Source: Poronia punctata
Lineage: Eukaryota; Ascomycota; Sordariomycetes; Xylariales; Xylariaceae
Direction of reading: 5' to 3'
Length of the DNA: 64,000 nt
Assembly: GCA_022579005.1 (NCBI GenBank)
Contig: MU401505.1
Coordinates: 124,001 to 188,000, forward strand
The notes under the pieces are model-generated. The model was given only the letters and a program-made list of their open reading frames with translations. It did not search any database and was not told where the DNA came from. Shown in pieces: positions 11,652 to 22,740 of this stretch. Position 1 is the first letter of the stretch. Each line of letters starts with the position of its first letter. A program made the position numbers and the translations under genes.

Positions 11652-12444
11652 ATGTCGATATCAAATGAGGCTCTACAAAAAGTAGGTTAAGCCAGTTAGT
11701 TTTATTAACTGATGCCAACCCTTCCCGAAATCCTTTGTCCCGAACATATATACTTTTCAACTCGATCGTATCCGCATGAAGGTTCGGGAGAAAGGAAAGC
11801 AAGGAGGAAACGAGGCAAGCAAGCAGAAAAAGAAAAAAATAAGCTGACAGTTGGGCCCAGCTTCTGCGCGAGGTCGAGACGCAGGCCATCGCCTCGCAGC
11901 AACAGATAGCGATCACGCGGACGCAACAAGCGTCCAAACACCGCGAGATGCGCATGGCGCAACTGACGAGGACGGAGCTGTCGGCTCTCCCTGCCGATAC
12001 TAAGATCTATGAGGGTGTTGGCAAGATGTGCGTTTTTTCCTTTTCCTTATCCTTATTTTTGGTTTACTACCTACCTACCCCCCCGGGGCTTGTATTTTCA
12101 TTTTTCTCCATCTTTGTTGAGAGCCTCATTCATGTTGCACAACAATATCATCGCGCGATGAATAAGAAACGCATCATGTCTTTTTTGTTTTTGTTACACA
12201 CACGGTTTTCTTCCCGTACATTTGGTAAGCATGGCAGGGGCGAAAACTAAAACTAACTAACAAACTTATAACCGCCAGGTTCATCTCCTTGCCCCTTCCG
12301 GAAATGAAGGGAAAGCTGGAGACACAGATCAAGGGGCTCGAGGGAGACGTGGATAGTCTAGGGAAGAGGCTGCACTACCTGGAGGTTTCGCAGAAGAACA
12401 GCAAAGAACAGATTGACCGCATGTTGCGGGGTGGTGCGGCTTAA
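11652..12444 (+). CDS. PFD1: Prefoldin subunit 1
   Basis: Beta-type subunit of the hexameric prefoldin chaperone, which hands nascent actin and tubulin to the CCT chaperonin in the cytosol. Three exons: 11652-11681, 11861-12027 and 12279-12444, giving 120 residues, the usual family length. The product begins MSISNEALQK, then LLREVETQAIASQQQIAITR (first helix), KIYEGVGKMFISLPLPEMKG (the conserved hairpin), and ends with the second helix LEGDVDSLGKRLHYLEVSQK. The Met of GKMF is split across intron 2. Introns are relatively long (179 and 251 nt). The first exon is only ten codons, so a plain ORF scan sees just fragments. Confidence 0.93.
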
Positions 12445-15246
12445 AAAAGATATTTGTTCACACCATAGGGGGATCTAAGGGCAGACACAGACAGGCAGGC
12501 AGGCATGCCTTCTCTTTTTTTTTAACCGGTAAACTAGGTACCTACTCGTAGGTATTATAGGTTGGGAATCAATCCAGACGGGGGGCTCTACAACAAATAT
12601 GTCGGAGATATATATCTTTTATCATCATCACAGCAATATAATGCTGCTGCTGTTATTCCCATGTGTGATTTAATAGAACAATGTCTTTGTGTGTGTGTGT
12701 GCGGCCCCCAGTTTTCAGGGCGGTGGAGGTAATTAAGTAGGGAGGGAGGCGACTTTTAGGTAGGCATATCTCATTAGTAGGTATGTTGTGCGATGAGAAA
12801 CGTATGTTTGGAATTTCTACCTAGGCATTCTTTCTAAAGGTAGGTTCCGAGCGAGTGAAGTGTAGATAGGGCCAAACGATCAAGGACGAATAACAACAGA
12901 GCCTGGAAATTACACCGCTAACCTAGGTTACAGATCTTTGCTGCCGCCCACCTCGATATAGGCGAGCTACTTGTTGTCGATCATAATGGTGAACCGAACA
13001 GGCAAGCAGAATTCTAGGAAATTTTTTGGTGTCTACGTGTATAACATAGCCGCAATCCAATCCTACATCGGTAGATAAAGTAGGTAGGTAAGTAACCAAC
13101 GTGACACCTAAGGTCTGAGATGGGTCGTACGTGTGTGCTTACACGGTTGGGGACACGCCGTGTCATGATGGCGGATTAGGTGATCTGCTGTAACATACCT
13201 AGGTACTCTTATTCATACGCATAAAATGCTTTATGAAATTTTATGTGCAGAACTTTGGCAAAAATAACCTGGCAAAGTCAACTACCTACGACAAGGAAAT
13301 CTAAGTTCTCGTGACAATTTCCAATGTCTCTGATGGTAAGAAGGGAACTGTTGTTGGTAGGGTCATCTGACCAAGAGACACTCTCAGGAGGTCAGTGGCC
13401 CACGACAGCCCAAGCGCGGAAGCGACCCCGTAACCCGCAACTCCTAATCTTAATAAAAAACTGTTCCTAATAATAGGATATTAACCAGGGCCAGACTAAC
13501 CTTATTTGGGTTAATAGTGCATTTTTGCTTGCTTCCCTCTTCTCTTGTTTCGGGTTTTTTTTTGCTGTTGGTAATTACCAAGTTTTTTTTCATTTACCCC
13601 TCGTTGGCGCCATGTTGGGTCCTCATTTCTCCGTCGTGCGTGTGCGTGTCTTTTTTCGGCGGTTCCATCGCTGGGGAAGGGGAAGGGTGAAGGAACCAGC
13701 GCTTGCTTGCTTGCTTTTCTTATTCAGCAGGCGTTTCGCTTTCCCTTTTTTTTTTTCGGCCCCCAAACCCATAACAAGATTAAAAAAAAAAAAGACATGG
13801 CTCCAATCGTCGCACCAGTTCTTCGCTGTACATTGTGTCTGTGGTAGTTCTTTCGGCCTACGGCATTTGCCAGAGTTGTTACTTGTACATAGGTATCCTG
13901 ACGTGGCGGTCAGGGGGAACTTAAACTTGATTGCGCCTCCCCTCCCGATTAGCACTCACTCAACTTGTTCGGCAGATAGATGGAGAAATAATAACTGGAA
14001 ACACAAGACAAGACTCTTTTTTTCTCTCCCCACTGTTGGCAGAACCATAACGCCCCTATGAATGGTAGGTTAGACAGTCAAAGTATTTAGTCTAACCTAC
14101 GTGTATGTAAGTATGTAAGAACCTACGTGCCTACTCGTACTTACCTAGATGAACCCCTCCCTCCCTCTAGAAATCACGGGATATACACGTAGCCACTACA
14201 GTAGTACTACTACCTACTACAGCCAGCCAACCAACCCTGCAGCCCTATAGGCAAATCCGCGCTGTAAATAACCCCCTAGACGAGATAGTGACTGTAGAAG
14301 GATTTTGTACCTTGCGATTATGTATGGACGAAAAAGTGGCGCAGGCCATTGGCATGGATAATAATCGGCCATCCCTGGCATTTACTTAGCCGCAGGTGGA
14401 TACATTCTATTGCTGTCGTGCAGGAGCAGCGTATCATAATCAGTTGTCTGTCTGCAACGAGAGGAGAAGAAACGAAAGAAAGAAGAGGGTGCGGGGCTCG
14501 CTATGTATATCCTGGCACTCACTCCCCTGGGCTCATCTAGAAATAGGTACCTAGACACCTAACCTGGGCAAAAACGTACATAAAGTCGGTTTCAACAGGG
14601 GTAAATGTACACGTCCTAACATATTTGAATACAAGCGATACATCTGGCCGTATCTGTGCCTATTGGCTGCTGAGCCGACGGAATGGAGACAAACGTGAGG
14701 GAGACTTGGCCCTGGCCCTGACCATCAAAAAAACCCCATGCGGCCATGCCGCTGGGCCACACGCGGACCAGTTACCTAAACCTCTGACCAGTAACGCTGA
14801 CCACTAATCTCGACCCTCAGCTTCGTCCGAAAGCTGACCAGGTACTCACTCATATAAACCTATCAAGCCTCCCGCTTACCCCCCTCCCTAAAGTCCTTCC
14901 ACACACACATGCACAAACACAACAGTTAGAACTACCGCCTAGTCTTCTTTGCATTCCCTGCGGTTTGAAGCAGGATTTATAGATATTTCTTTTCAACTTG
15001 ACCTCGGAGTCCGTTCTAGTTTAGGATCATCATCTTTTACCTCCCTCTGGTTTATACACTTTCTAGTGATCGTCAGCTTGAACTGACAGTTTAACGGGGG
15101 AAGCTAACAAGTCGCACTAAAACCCCCAAACAAGTCCTTCGTATAACTGGCTTGGAGAACACCAAGCAACCCCTCTTTTCCCTCCCCTATCTCGTCTCAC
15201 TAGTTAGAAAGAGCCAGCAGAGAAAGAGGGAACGAAGAGAGCAAAT
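12445..15246. other. 2.8-kb gene-poor region
   Basis: The longest stretch without a recognised gene outside the transposon block. It contains T-rich and A-rich runs (13,550-13,800), many TAGGTAC/ACCTAC words, a perfect inverted repeat at 14065-14100, and a CT-rich zone before 15,247. A TATA-like TCATATAAACC lies near 14,850, about 400 bp before the start codon of the next gene, and may mark its promoter. A 178-codon open frame at 13,525 is low in complexity and not conserved-looking. A long non-coding or 5' leader transcript is possible but nothing shows it. Confidence 0.5.
14065..14100. repeat. Inverted repeat (11-bp arms)
   Basis: GTAGGTTAGAC at 14065-14075 is answered by its exact reverse complement GTCTAACCTAC at 14090-14100, with a 14-nt loop. 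Confidence 0.8.
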
Positions 15247-16777
15247 ATGAATCGACGAAATTACTCCGACTCGGAGTCTGATATCGATATTCATGTTTCG
15301 AGGCAGCATCATCGACGGCCGTCCCCGTCGCCGATGCGCCGAGGAGAATTTGTCGAGGCCCGCACTACCACCATACCGCGGCCCCGATATGTCTCAGATC
15401 CCCGCCTAGATCCCCGTCTAGATCCCCGTCTCGACGACCGCTTTCTCAATCCGGCCGCCGAACGCACAGTCATAACCACTCGACGATCACGTTCCCGTGA
15501 TCGCCGTGACAGCTCTCCAGCAGTCCCTACACCGCCTCCTGTTGCGCCGCCCCTCATCATCAATAACCGCATCTATAACCATTCCGACTCGGAATCCGAG
15601 TCTGAACGGGAGCACAGCAGGAAACCACGCCGCCGGCGCGCGCACTCCCACACGCGCTCACGCTCTCGGTCTTCTAGCTACTCAAGCGCGCACAGTCGTC
15701 ACCACAACAAAGACGCCTGGGCCCTGCAGCATGCTCGCCACGACATGGAACTCGAGCTCGAGAAGGGGCGCAGGGAGCGCGAGCGCCAGGAATATGAGAT
15801 CGCGGTCGAGAAAGACCGGCGTGAGCGCGAGAAACAGCGCAAGAACGCTGAGAACGAGTTTGAACTGACGCGTACCCAGAAAGAGCTCGAGGAACTGAAG
15901 CTGGTCGCCAAGATTGACAAGGAGGAGAAACGTCGCGAACGGACTGCGCGCGAAGAGCGCGAACTACGCGAGGCCAAGAAGGAGCTCGACGCCATTCACG
16001 AACAGAAGGAGCGTGACGAGCTCGAGCGCCGCGTCAAGCAGAAGATAGAGCTTCAACGCCTCAAGGAGGAGGAGGCCGCGCTCGCGGAAAAGAGGCAGCG
16101 GGAGAAGGAGGCGCAGGAAGCGATCGAGAGGTACAAGAGGGAAGAGGCCGAGCGCGCCGCCAGGGAGAAGGCCGAGGCTGAGAAGCGCGAGGCCGAAATC
16201 AAGCATCGCATGCAGGAGCAGCTCCTCAAATCCGGCCTCGACGAAAAGGAGATCAACGCCATAATGGAAGGCAGGAAGATCGAGAAGACCGAGAAGAAGA
16301 AAGAGGAGAAGCAGAAAGAGGCTGCTCATAATCATTCGACTGAGCTGCATATCTACAACGAGAGGCCGCAGCCGCGCCCCACGTATACGCGCATGGCTAG
16401 ACGGCATCTCTCGATCGAGACCTTGCGCACCTACGACATTGACTATGTCCTAGATCAAGTAAGTTAAGCCACAGTTCTTGTCAGTGTCAGTGAGAGAGAT
16501 CCCGTCACACTAACATCAACGCAACTAGGATCCCGAGTATGTCCTGATCAAGCGATGGGTACCGGAGTCCGAGCAAGACATCCTATGGCGACACACAAGA
16601 GTCCTCCGCGAGCAGCGCTCCAGCAAGCTCATCCTGACTATTGAGGACAGCAAGAAGAAGCATCATCACCATCTGGACCCGGAATTCGAATGGGTCCGCA
16701 AGAAGGAGCGCAGAAGGAGCCGTTCTCGGTCACCTGCGCCCGCCTTACTCACATACCTTGCGGGTAGAAGACCTTGA
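15247..16777 (+). CDS. Conserved fungal coiled-coil protein with SR-rich N-terminus, function unknown
   Basis: Two exons, 15247-16458 and 16529-16777, give 486 residues. The N-terminal third is disordered and rich in Arg/Ser/Asp (SDSESDIDIHV, RSRSRDRRDS, AHSHTRSRSRSSSYSSAHSR), with a threefold DPRL repeat. A charged single-helix or coiled-coil region with dense E/K/R follows (about residues 160-365). The C-terminal part is conserved among filamentous ascomycetes in my recollection: RPTYTRMARRHLSIETLRTY, then across the intron DPEYVLIKRWVPESEQDILW, and a final LDPEFEWVRKKERRRSRSRS with LLTYLAGRRP at the end. I believe it matches a fungal domain of unknown function (DUF8035-like), but this needs a profile search. 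A nuclear location is suggested by the basic, RS-rich composition only. Confidence 0.82.
15397..15432 (+). repeat. 12-bp tandem repeat, 3 copies, coding DPRL
   Basis: Three near-identical copies of GATCCCCGYCTA/C in frame within the preceding gene, so copy-number change keeps the frame. Confidence 0.85.
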
Positions 16778-17362
16778 GCTGAGTGGAGGGTGGCATGACG
16801 AACCGGATTTCCTTGGTCTTCCTTCCACGGTGGACGTTTTTTCTTCGCTCGTTTCGGCGTGGTCAGCTCCCAGCCGTCACGTCGAAGACCCGGATGACCA
16901 GCTTAGCTCATATGATCCAGTGTCGCAAGTTGGCACGTGACATAACAAGCAATATCAAATACACTTGGAGAAACTTTAGATAGACAGGGAAAATGGGACG
17001 TTGCTTATCGGTTAACGTTTATTCCTCTTCTCCGCTCTAACGATGTTATGAGGAGGGGTGGTGTTTGTGTGTCTAACTTTTTTTATTGATGGTGGGCGGG
17101 ATGGACAAGAGTTGGGAAGGGTAAGAGAAGGGCAGGAGCGAACATAAATGACAACGACAAAATCATGTCGTCATACCCCCCATTTTGATATTTACCCCGT
17201 TTTGCTATTCTTTGGGAACGCTGGACAGGGCAGGTTGGAGTAAGTTAGGTACTTTATATCGGATAGTTTTTGCCCACTTTATTGTTGTTCTCGTCTCTTA
17301 CAGTTCATTAATACAGTATTTTTGTTGTACACGTTTCTTTCTTTTTTTTCCTTTTTTTTTTT
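16778..17362. other. Convergent 3' intergenic region
   Basis: About 580 bp between the stop codons of the SR-rich protein gene and HEM25. T-rich stretches near 17,335-17,365 are consistent with 3' UTR sequence. No gene is seen. Confidence 0.5.
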
Positions 17363-18432
17363 TCATAAATGGCCGCTCTTGTCCCGATGCCATGTCGATT
17401 CGGCTCTTCGGATCATCTCCTCGTACAACATCCACGCGAGAGCCGAACTGACAGCCTTCCGCGTCATGCGCAGAGCCAGCCCATCGTACAGGGACCTCAC
17501 GCCCTCTTCCGTGACCATGCGCTGGCAGGCATGCAGCATGTTCCGATAGACATGCGGCTGCAACTGAATGCGCGTCTTGACGGCGTCAAAGGGGTTGGAG
17601 ATAAAAGAGCACGTGGCGCCGGCCAGCGCGCCCGAACTAAAGTTTATACTAGCCGACACGGAGCTCGCCATGCCGTCCGAGGTAGCGTACAGATGGCTCA
17701 ACTGCTTCTTGAACTGCTCGTACGAGACGACGTATAAGCCGGCATAGGGCGCATCGCGCATGGCAGTGGCGCCGAAGCCGGCGAAGAACCCTGGCACCCT
17801 CTCTGTTCGGTATATGTCGCGGGCGGCGCCCAGCACCGACTTGTACGCGTACATGCTCGACTCGTAGCGTACCTTTATCACGGTAAGCGGCATCAGGATG
17901 AAGCCGGCGAAAGCACGGGCGAAGGCGCCAGAGAGCATATTCGTAGTATTAGAGAGCTTTGGCAGGGCCGAGGAGGAATGATGATGTGTGTGTAAATGGT
18001 GGGATGTCGTTAATAACGCGGCTTGTTGCCGTATCCTATTGAGCGTGGTGAAGTAGATGGCGGAACCTAGGCCGGTGCGCAGGGCAGAGGGCACGGTGCC
18101 CCGCCAGAAAGCCGTGATGGCGTTGGCGTTGGCATTGTTCTTCGAGGAGTTGGCTATGATGTCGCGGAAGGCGGATCGGATAGAGTGGGTGCCTGATTGT
18201 TGGACGCGGGTCTTGAGAAGGTCGAAGGGTTGTAGAAGGACGGCGCCGAAGACGCCTGAGCCTAGACCGGCGGCGAAGTGGAAGCCTGGAATATTGGAGG
18301 CGGTCAGAAGGTTAATTATCGTAGGTCGCCGAAACATGTTTCTTTCGCTTTCGGTATATGTAATGGGCAAACTGCCTGCCTCCACTTACTACTCGAAGAC
18401 TTGCCGCCGTTTCGGCTTCCTTGTTGTGCCAT
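17363..18432 (-). CDS. HEM25: Mitochondrial glycine carrier (SLC25A38/Hem25)
   Basis: Mitochondrial carrier family protein of the inner membrane. The SLC25A38/Hem25 branch imports glycine for haem synthesis. Two exons on the minus strand, 18390-18432 and 17363-18285, joined by a 104-nt intron (GTAAGT..CCAG), give 321 residues. The start reads MAQQGSRNGGKSSS, then FHFAAGLGSGVFGAVLLQPF. Three carrier repeats carry the PxD/E-x-x-K/R signatures: QPFDLLKTRVQ, MPLTVIKVRYES and NPFDAVKTRIQL. A His/Ser-rich insert (HHLHTHHHSSS) lies in the loop between repeats 1 and 2. The frame stays open through the intron to an upstream-looking ATG at 18385, but that Met lies inside the intron and gives a non-family N-terminus. 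Confidence 0.92.
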
Positions 18433-19512
18433 GATGGCTTTTTATTCGACTCCTGCACTGCCAGCTAAGGGCGTTACTATGCTGCCTTCTATTGCCGGGC
18501 CATTAGTATGAAACGATGATTTAAAAGAAGACAAGTTCGGAACCGGCGTTTTCGGACGGCGGAACACTCGATGTTTGATATCTTTGGTCGGTTGAACAGC
18601 TCGCAAAGAACGAAATGTACAGTCGTGGTTGGATTAAACACCTGTCAAAGGGATCTTGAAGATGATGACAACGTACGCCTGGTACTTCTGGAATTAAACA
18701 GCAAGATTGAAGTGAATTGAATTGTACAATAGCTAGTAGGCCCAAGAAATAAGAAAAACCAAACTGTTGTTGTTATTGAACGTATTAGCACATGGTTTGT
18801 TGTTTTCTGGATTTGCGTTACAAGCGATGGGAAAGATAAGTACATGTAGGTAGGACAAAATACGATACCTACCCCCGGGGAAACAACGCCTTACCAGGAT
18901 TGCGCTGGAATACAGGATGGAACTTGCAGGTATGACTCTAGTCTCTACAACTCGACAAAGGCTTTAACCTAGGTACTTAACGCGTATGTACCTACTTGAC
19001 TTTAGTCTACTATTTATGAAAATCTGAGTTGTAATGACCCTGAAAACCATCGTCTCTTCGACCCTTCGGAAGTTGTCATTGTATGCTACCGAGCCCAAAA
19101 AATTTCCCACCGCTCCGGTTCAATTCGATCCTGCAGGGATTGCGCGAACCACTCGATGCGTCATAAGGTTCCAACCACAGCTGCGACAACGTTTTTTTGT
19201 GTTTAAGCGCATACCGAGCTGTTATGCAAGTAGGCGGGTCTTCCAGCCATTCATTCTTGTCCCGTCCTCTGCCAATGTCGAGATTCAGGAGCCGTAGCCT
19301 GCCTCAGTCATGCTTGGCTAGTTTACACCCAGGTATAGGTTCCCAGGACTTTGATGGTAATGTGTATTAATATTGCGACTACACCATTCGCTAGACTCAA
19401 GGATATTATCTTGCGCTTTCATCGAAGACTCCTATTATATACAGGTAACAGTACACACTCACGAGCAGCTGAGAATATCTGACGTAGAGCTCTGTTCTCA
19501 TCATCCGCGCGT
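18433..19512. other. Intergenic region
   Basis: About 1.1 kb between HEM25 (minus, promoter side) and the 3' end of COG8 (minus). It includes CTAGGTACTTA and TATGTACCTACTTG words and an ACGCGT near 18,979. No conserved frame. Confidence 0.5.
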
Positions 19513-20823
19513 TCATGTGCGGCCCTTCTCTTTGGTACCCACAATGGATTCAAGGCGACCTGCCATATGGCGATGTTTCCTTACGACTTCGACCCATTCG
19601 TCTTCTAAACCCTCGCCAAGGTCGAGAGTTGCTAATAGCAGACCAAAGTCGCCTCCCAATCTGCCGAGACTTCCTGCACAGTAGAGTACTTGGGTCAACA
19701 GACTATCTCGCGATGTCTGGTCTTTCACGCTTGGTAGGTATATCCGTAGAGTCTCCATCAACATCTCCACCAGATGAAGCGGGAACATTGAGAGCGATGA
19801 AGGCATCGACTGTAGTGGGTCCCGCGTGTCAGGCACAGACGGATCCTTGGGTGCTGGCGGGGGGAATATGCTTTTGTACATGGATATGATGGCGAAACTT
19901 TGTTCTCTGAATATCTCGACATATCGCTTTAGATATCTTTCGGTTTGTTGGCCGCCGGACCATGCGCCGCTGGTAGGCGGGTTCTGCTGCTGCCGAACCC
20001 TCTCCTGGTCAGCCAGCTCGCGGAGCGGCTCGAGAGCTTCGAGCATGTTCATGAAGGTCGAGAGACGGCAGACGAGGAACAAGGCGCCCAGACCGCTGTT
20101 ATCGCCGCTACCGTTAGCACCAGGAGCATTCAACTCCGGTATTACTCTCTTGAGCCAGCTAATGGTCCTGAGGGCGGACGTAAGTTTTAGGTTCGGAACT
20201 CGTAAGCTGGCGATAAGATTCTTGGCCATGAGCTGCATGGCCTCATCCGCCTGGTTTGACACGGACGATACTATGGATGAATCCGGGTAGAGAGAGTGGA
20301 GTCGTCGAATATGACCGTACAGATCTAAAGCAGAAGCATAGCTGGCCGTCGTACTGGACGATGCGCTCGCGATGGTAGAAGATAGGAGAGTGGGCAGATC
20401 AAGGAGGTCCACAACGCGTTCAACGTTCCGCGATAAGAGCAATGCCGTCTTACGGGCTCTGAGGATTTCATTGTCGGCGGACTTGTGATATGTAGTAGAG
20501 AAGCGGACTGCGGAATCATCAAGTTTGGGGATAGCGGCCTTGAGATCCGCCGTAGAAGCAGCCAGGGCTGGTAGCGCGCTGCCCAGGTTTGCATGGCTCT
20601 GTGCGGATGAGATTATGCTCTTGTGTGAGCGCTGAGAGAGCTTCTGTAATGATAGTAATAGAGAATGAGAGTCCTGGGCTAATTTTTGTGGCTCGGCCGT
20701 TTCGACTTCAGAGAGCGGTTTGGCTGCGAGGCCGGTCAGATATTGAAGCGCGCTGGGATCTGGCCGCGATGAGTGCTCTGACCCCAAGGCTGGGCTCAAC
20801 AACTCATACAAAAGGTCCGCCAT
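19513..20823 (-). CDS. COG8: Conserved oligomeric Golgi complex subunit 8 (Dor1 family)
   Basis: Subunit of the COG tethering complex, which guides retrograde vesicles within the Golgi. Single exon, 436 residues from MADLLYELLSPALG at 20823. The frame extends 41 codons further to a Met at 20946, but the upstream peptide (MWGYHRRFLCFG...) is not family-like, so the internal Met is preferred. The protein is mostly helical: AAIPKLDDSAVRFSTTYHKS, LDLYGHIRRLHSLYPDSSIV and LKRVIPELNAPG fit the Dor1 domain, and MFPLHLVEMLMETLRIYLPS is the conserved C-terminal block. A Gly/Asn insert (GANGSGDNSG) falls in a loop. Confidence 0.9.
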   Translation of the reverse strand: MADLLYELLSPALGSEHSSRPDPSALQYLTGLAAKPLSEVETAEPQKLAQDSHSLLLSLQKLSQRSHKSIISSAQSHANLGSALPALAASTADLKAAIPKLDDSAVRFSTTYHKSADNEILRARKTALLLSRNVERVVDLLDLPTLLSSTIASASSSTTASYASALDLYGHIRRLHSLYPDSSIVSSVSNQADEAMQLMAKNLIASLRVPNLKLTSALRTISWLKRVIPELNAPGANGSGDNSGLGALFLVCRLSTFMNMLEALEPLRELADQERVRQQQNPPTSGAWSGGQQTERYLKRYVEIFREQSFAIISMYKSIFPPPAPKDPSVPDTRDPLQSMPSSLSMFPLHLVEMLMETLRIYLPSVKDQTSRDSLLTQVLYCAGSLGRLGGDFGLLLATLDLGEGLEDEWVEVVRKHRHMAGRLESIVGTKEKGRT

Positions 20824-22740
20824 CGTAGGGGGCCAAATAACCTTTCTGCCACTTTGGTAGCGAAATTGAAGAACAATTTTGGCCCGAGGCGCATGGATCG
20901 CCGAGCGGAGGCCGAAGCAGAGGAAGCGTCGGTGATATCCCCACACTCCCCAGTCAAACGACGCAGAAGGTTAAGGTTACCTGGCAGAGGGAGCTTCTAC
21001 ACACATGCTCGGGTATTGTTAGTTAAACCGCTCCACGTCAGCTAAAACCCTTCACACGATGATCCTCAGAAAAACGGGCTATGAATTAGGCGTAGACTTT
21101 CTGCTAGCTGTTGGCGTTGGCGCATACACGTCTGGATGGATCGTGAGACAGAAAAGTCACCGTGTTCAACTGACACTGGACAGGAGCTCCCTAAAGCCAC
21201 CGGAAGCCACATCCTGGTACAAGGATAATTTTATATGCAACTATCCGAGCAATCTTTTTTTTTGACTTACACGAATTAAAGGCATCATCAATGTCGTATC
21301 ACGTAGAAACAGTAACATAGTGTTATACAACAGTTGAGTTGTAAAACAAATTCTTGGTGTCTATTTCTAAATTAGATACTACCTATTAGGTTATACTACA
21401 TTTATGTACTCGTAGGTAGACTGGCAATCTGCATAGTACCTGTTACAGAGACGTTATCCCACATTGCTGTGCAGCTGCTCGTAGTTATAAAGAGATCATC
21501 AAATCGATACATATAGATGTCACATATAAAGGCCCAAATGGGTATCTTCATAGCTAGGTTAGGAGAGAAAACATCAATTTGGTTGATAGATATATGAATC
21601 TGGTCGGAGACGGATATCCGGCAACGATCTTTCCCCCAATCTCGGAAGCGCCAGTCTGCACCAAGGCCGCAGGCCCGCAGTAGATAGCCTACACAATAAC
21701 CTACAGTATTTACTGGAAAGTTACGTTAGGTCACACCCGGATTACAAATGCTCAACAAAAACTGACGGCCTGTAGAAAGTGAATATAGGCCTGGCATCGT
21801 ATCCAATAATGTACGAGTGACATCCAACTCCCGCTGTAGCTTCGTGAGTATACCTACTTATGAGCACTTTGATCTGTCAGAAGCAACCTGTCGGTTGAAA
21901 GGTGGAGAGGTCTGTCACGTCACGGATCCGGCCCCCGGTGAGGCACATGCCGGCCTCCAGGCACTAAGACTAGGTACTCCGAGGTACATTTTTACCCACC
22001 TGACGACATGGTCCACAAACAGACAGAGACAAGATGCTTGCTAGAATGTTGGCAAGTAGTCTGATTTCGTATTCCTAAGAGTGATAATGGTATACATATC
22101 TGTTGACAATCAACTAGGTAGATTACAGTATTTATGTCTTTCGTGGTAATAGTAATTGACAGATGGTTCAACTGGGTGTCCTAGAGAGAACCATCCAAAC
22201 AGGTAGGACTTTAATTCACTATACGACAGCCCTAACCTAGGCGCATATAGGAAAGCATAGGTATAATTACCTAAATCAGGTAGACTAGGAGATAAAAAAG
22301 CATCTGACCTGTGAGGTCGCCGATGATACCTGCGTGCCTGCCTCAACAGCTAAAACCTACTGTATCCCCGTGCTTCATGTGGGCTAAAGCTTAACCCATG
22401 AACCCATTCGTAGTCGGAGCTGTTCATTCGATGCCGAGCACACCACGTCATGCGTCCTCAACACATCGTCTTCCTCACCTGATTTCTCCGCCTCACGTCT
22501 AGGCAGGTGTACGAGTAGGCACGCCATATCCACACTAAAGCCCTAAACCTAGAACGGGTCATACGAGCAAAAGCGTAGCAATTGCTCTTCTCCCAGGGTT
22601 CTCGGAATACTTCTTTACGTCAATCCAGACCCCAAGGGTTCTCCTTTTCCCCCCCCATTTCATTTTCCCTTTTTCTTTTAGTCTCGTTTCGACCGTCAGG
22701 ATATAATAAACAGATAAAAGAGAGGAAAAAGAAAATAACA
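20824..22740. other. 1.9-kb intergenic region between divergent genes
   Basis: It lies between the COG8 start (minus) and the TLC-protein start (plus), so it contains both promoters. No frame resembles a known protein; a 68-codon frame at 21,059 is not recognisable. The last 200 bp before 22,741 are pyrimidine-rich, as in fungal core promoters. Confidence 0.55.

Noticed and set aside
13525..14061. 178-codon frame in the gene-poor region
   Set aside because: Mostly Phe/Leu from T-runs, no domain, no splice-supported extension, and an A-run (KKKK) from a homopolymer.
18286..18389. N-terminal extension of HEM25 from Met at 18,385
   Set aside because: It lies in the first intron; the spliced first exon gives the family-like start.
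19101..19150. GGTTCAATTC word resembling a tRNA T-loop
   Set aside because: No matching acceptor stem, D-arm or anticodon arm could be laid out around it.
20824..20946. 41-codon upstream extension of COG8
   Set aside because: Not family-like; the internal MADLLYELLSPALG matches the usual start.
21059..21265. 68-codon frame near COG8
   Set aside because: No recognisable domain, and it ends in a T-run; nothing supports translation.
22582..22740. Upstream in-frame Met for the TLC-domain protein
   Set aside because: The leader is T- and K-rich low-complexity 5' UTR; the Met at 22,741 has a better context and a family-like start.
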